DNA of 7,890 nt from an uncultured Robinsoniella sp. (GTDB lineage: Bacteria > Bacillota > Clostridia > Lachnospirales > Lachnospiraceae), in assembly GCA_900539655.1 (NCBI GenBank), contig UQCR01000192.1, forward strand, positions 1 through 7,890, given 5' to 3'. Positions 6,777 to 7,890 of the stretch are shown here, in pieces. Position numbers and translations under genes: made by a program. Under the pieces are notes generated by a model that did no database searches, was not told the DNA's origin, and saw only the letters and a program-made list of their open reading frames with translations. Within the stretch, counting starts at the first letter, position 1. Each line of letters begins with the position of its first letter.

Positions 6777-7890
6777 TTACAATGTTTGTTTAAATGCTTC
6801 CAGCCTTGTTAAAATATTCTGGCTGTCTTCTTTTCCATAGTCAGTTTCTATTTTTATAAACTTCAACCCGTGCTCTTTTAATTTTCGTTCTATAGTGATT
6901 GCTTCAATATCATATGGATGACACCCTTTTAACAAATTAAAAATTACTCCTTTAATATTATATTCCTTTGCTGTGGAAATTATATTGTTCACACGCCTTG
7001 AATTATCAGCAAAGGTAGGACATACACAGGCTTTATGATATCTTTCTGCAATGGCTCTTAACATTCCATATTCGGAAGTATCATTGTAAATTATTCCCCC
7101 TGGCATAATTCTTTCAGAGGAACAAATATCATCGGCTGTAATGCTCATACCAGCCTGCTCAATAAGCTGCAGAAGCTTTAAGTTAGGAAATATAATCGGT
7201 GAACCGGCAACAAAGATCCTGCTGCTGTTTTCCTGTTTTTGCTGCCGATGTAATTTTTCTATGGTTCTATTTACCTGCCCTGCCCATACTTCCAAATTAT
7301 CAAGCATAAAGGTATTTGTAATTGCAGTATACCAAACTCCCGATAATTGACCGCTGCGCTTCAATTTAGTTAATTCATCCATTATTATCCAGATATTCAT
7401 AACTTTATTAATGGATTCCTGTAATTGCTTTGGTTTAAGTTTTTTACCTGTTATTTTTTCTAAAAGCTGTTTCAAACAAAATATTTCTTCAATCCATCTA
7501 CTTTGACTTTTTTCGGTCTCTTTCAAATGCGGCAATTCCAGGTAATGTACATTCTCTGTATCTTGCTGCATTATTTCTGGCAGTTTAACAACCCAGTCGC
7601 AGGTAGTAGGTAAAATAACAGCTCTGTAATCCGCAAAACTTTCCTGTTGTAAATCAAAGTTTCCCATAAATGATTTAAGCATCGGACACATTAGTACCGG
7701 TAGATAAGAAGCCGCCAGACGCTGAACGGTATGTGAGCCTCCGCATAATTTTACAGGATGCAAATCAAACGCATCAAAAATTTCGAAAGGAGCCTGAATA
7801 CAAAATAGACCTGCCAATGGTTTTTCCACTCGCATCTGAAGTTTTCGAGCTGAAAATGGGCTAGCAAGCAATTGTAAAAAATATTCATAT
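6777..7890 (-). CDS. HgdB/BcrC/double-cubane-type reductase subunit (2-hydroxyacyl-CoA dehydratase family), 5' partial
   Basis: This is an iron-sulfur reductase subunit that takes electrons from the activator encoded next to it; about 370 residues are visible and the frame stays open to the right edge. The TTG at 7871 is probably not the start, since upstream codons are open. Counting from it, family landmarks are FCIQAPFEIFDAFDLHPVKLCGG (24-45), CPMLKS (62-67), LPTTCDW (87-93), VAGSPIIFPN (221-230) with DDICSSER (247-254), VCP (283-285), and the C-terminal VIFNLLKGCHPYDIE (309-323) ending in a TDY...TRLEAF helix. Conserved cysteines 62, 91, 250, 282/284 and 317 are the likely cluster ligands. 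The family holds 2-hydroxyacyl-CoA dehydratases, benzoyl-CoA reductases and the double-cubane-cluster proteins that reduce small molecules such as acetylene. Only one such subunit is visible, whereas dehydratases use two different ones (HgdA and HgdB), which fits the double-cubane type better, although an upstream partner could lie beyond the edge. The family is sure; the substrate is unknown. Confidence 0.88.
   Translation of the reverse strand, partial: YEYFLQLLASPFSARKLQMRVEKPLAGLFCIQAPFEIFDAFDLHPVKLCGGSHTVQRLAASYLPVLMCPMLKSFMGNFDLQQESFADYRAVILPTTCDWVVKLPEIMQQDTENVHYLELPHLKETEKSQSRWIEEIFCLKQLLEKITGKKLKPKQLQESINKVMNIWIIMDELTKLKRSGQLSGVWYTAITNTFMLDNLEVWAGQVNRTIEKLHRQQKQENSSRIFVAGSPIIFPNLKLLQLIEQAGMSITADDICSSERIMPGGIIYNDTSEYGMLRAIAERYHKACVCPTFADNSRRVNNIISTAKEYNIKGVIFNLLKGCHPYDIEAITIERKLKEHGLKFIKIETDYGKEDSQNILTRLEAFKQTL

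Noticed and set aside
7869..7871. TTG as start of the HgdB-like gene
   Set aside because: Codons upstream to the window edge are open and no ribosome binding site is seen before it, so the gene more likely begins beyond 7890.
5994..7890. Classical 2-hydroxyglutaryl-CoA dehydratase fermentation operon
   Set aside because: No HgdA subunit, CoA-transferase, glutaconyl-CoA decarboxylase or hydroxyacid dehydrogenase gene is visible, and the neighbours are uptake and tetrapyrrole genes.

Overview
The window comes from an AT-rich, low-GC anaerobic bacterium, most likely a Firmicute (Clostridia or Negativicutes type). This is inferred from base composition, the polyadenine/purine-rich ribosome binding sites, and the families present: a 2-hydroxyacyl-CoA dehydratase-type ATP-dependent reductase and its activator, a nitrogenase-like remnant and a CobN-type chelatase. 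The species cannot be told from the sequence alone.

Layout. At the left edge a MerR-family regulator with a GyrI/BltR-like effector domain runs on the + strand and lacks its first codons. It converges on a very large minus-strand gene, a CobN/ChlH-family tetrapyrrole metal chelatase (868-4569), and the two share a strong bidirectional hairpin terminator (833-865). A 143-base gap upstream of cobN holds its own promoter (perfect TTGACA box, with a 10-base palindrome in the spacer), a weak Fur-like site near the ribosome binding site, and a terminator that ends the operon upstream. That operon is also on the minus strand and tightly packed (gaps of 15, 17 and 7 bases). In transcription order it holds an HgdB/BcrC/double-cubane-type reductase subunit (cut by the right edge), its BadF/HgdC-type ATP-dependent activator, a 95-residue protein that looks like the middle piece of a nitrogenase component-1-like protein, and a lipoprotein substrate-binding protein of the corrinoid/haem/siderophore ABC-transporter type. 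The window is almost fully coding; no RNA genes, mobile elements or CRISPR arrays were seen.

How the genes may work together. The binding lipoprotein would capture a metal chelate or tetrapyrrole outside the membrane. The activator plus HgdB-type protein would supply very low-potential electrons at the cost of ATP. The CobN-type protein would insert or remove a metal in a tetrapyrrole. No acyl-CoA pathway gene and no cobalamin-synthesis gene is visible, so the fermentation role usually assigned to HgdB/HgdC and the cobaltochelatase role usually assigned to CobN are both doubtful here. The best working idea is an anaerobic system for tetrapyrrole or metal-chelate uptake, reduction and (de)metallation. 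This is inference from gene families and gene order, not something the sequence proves.
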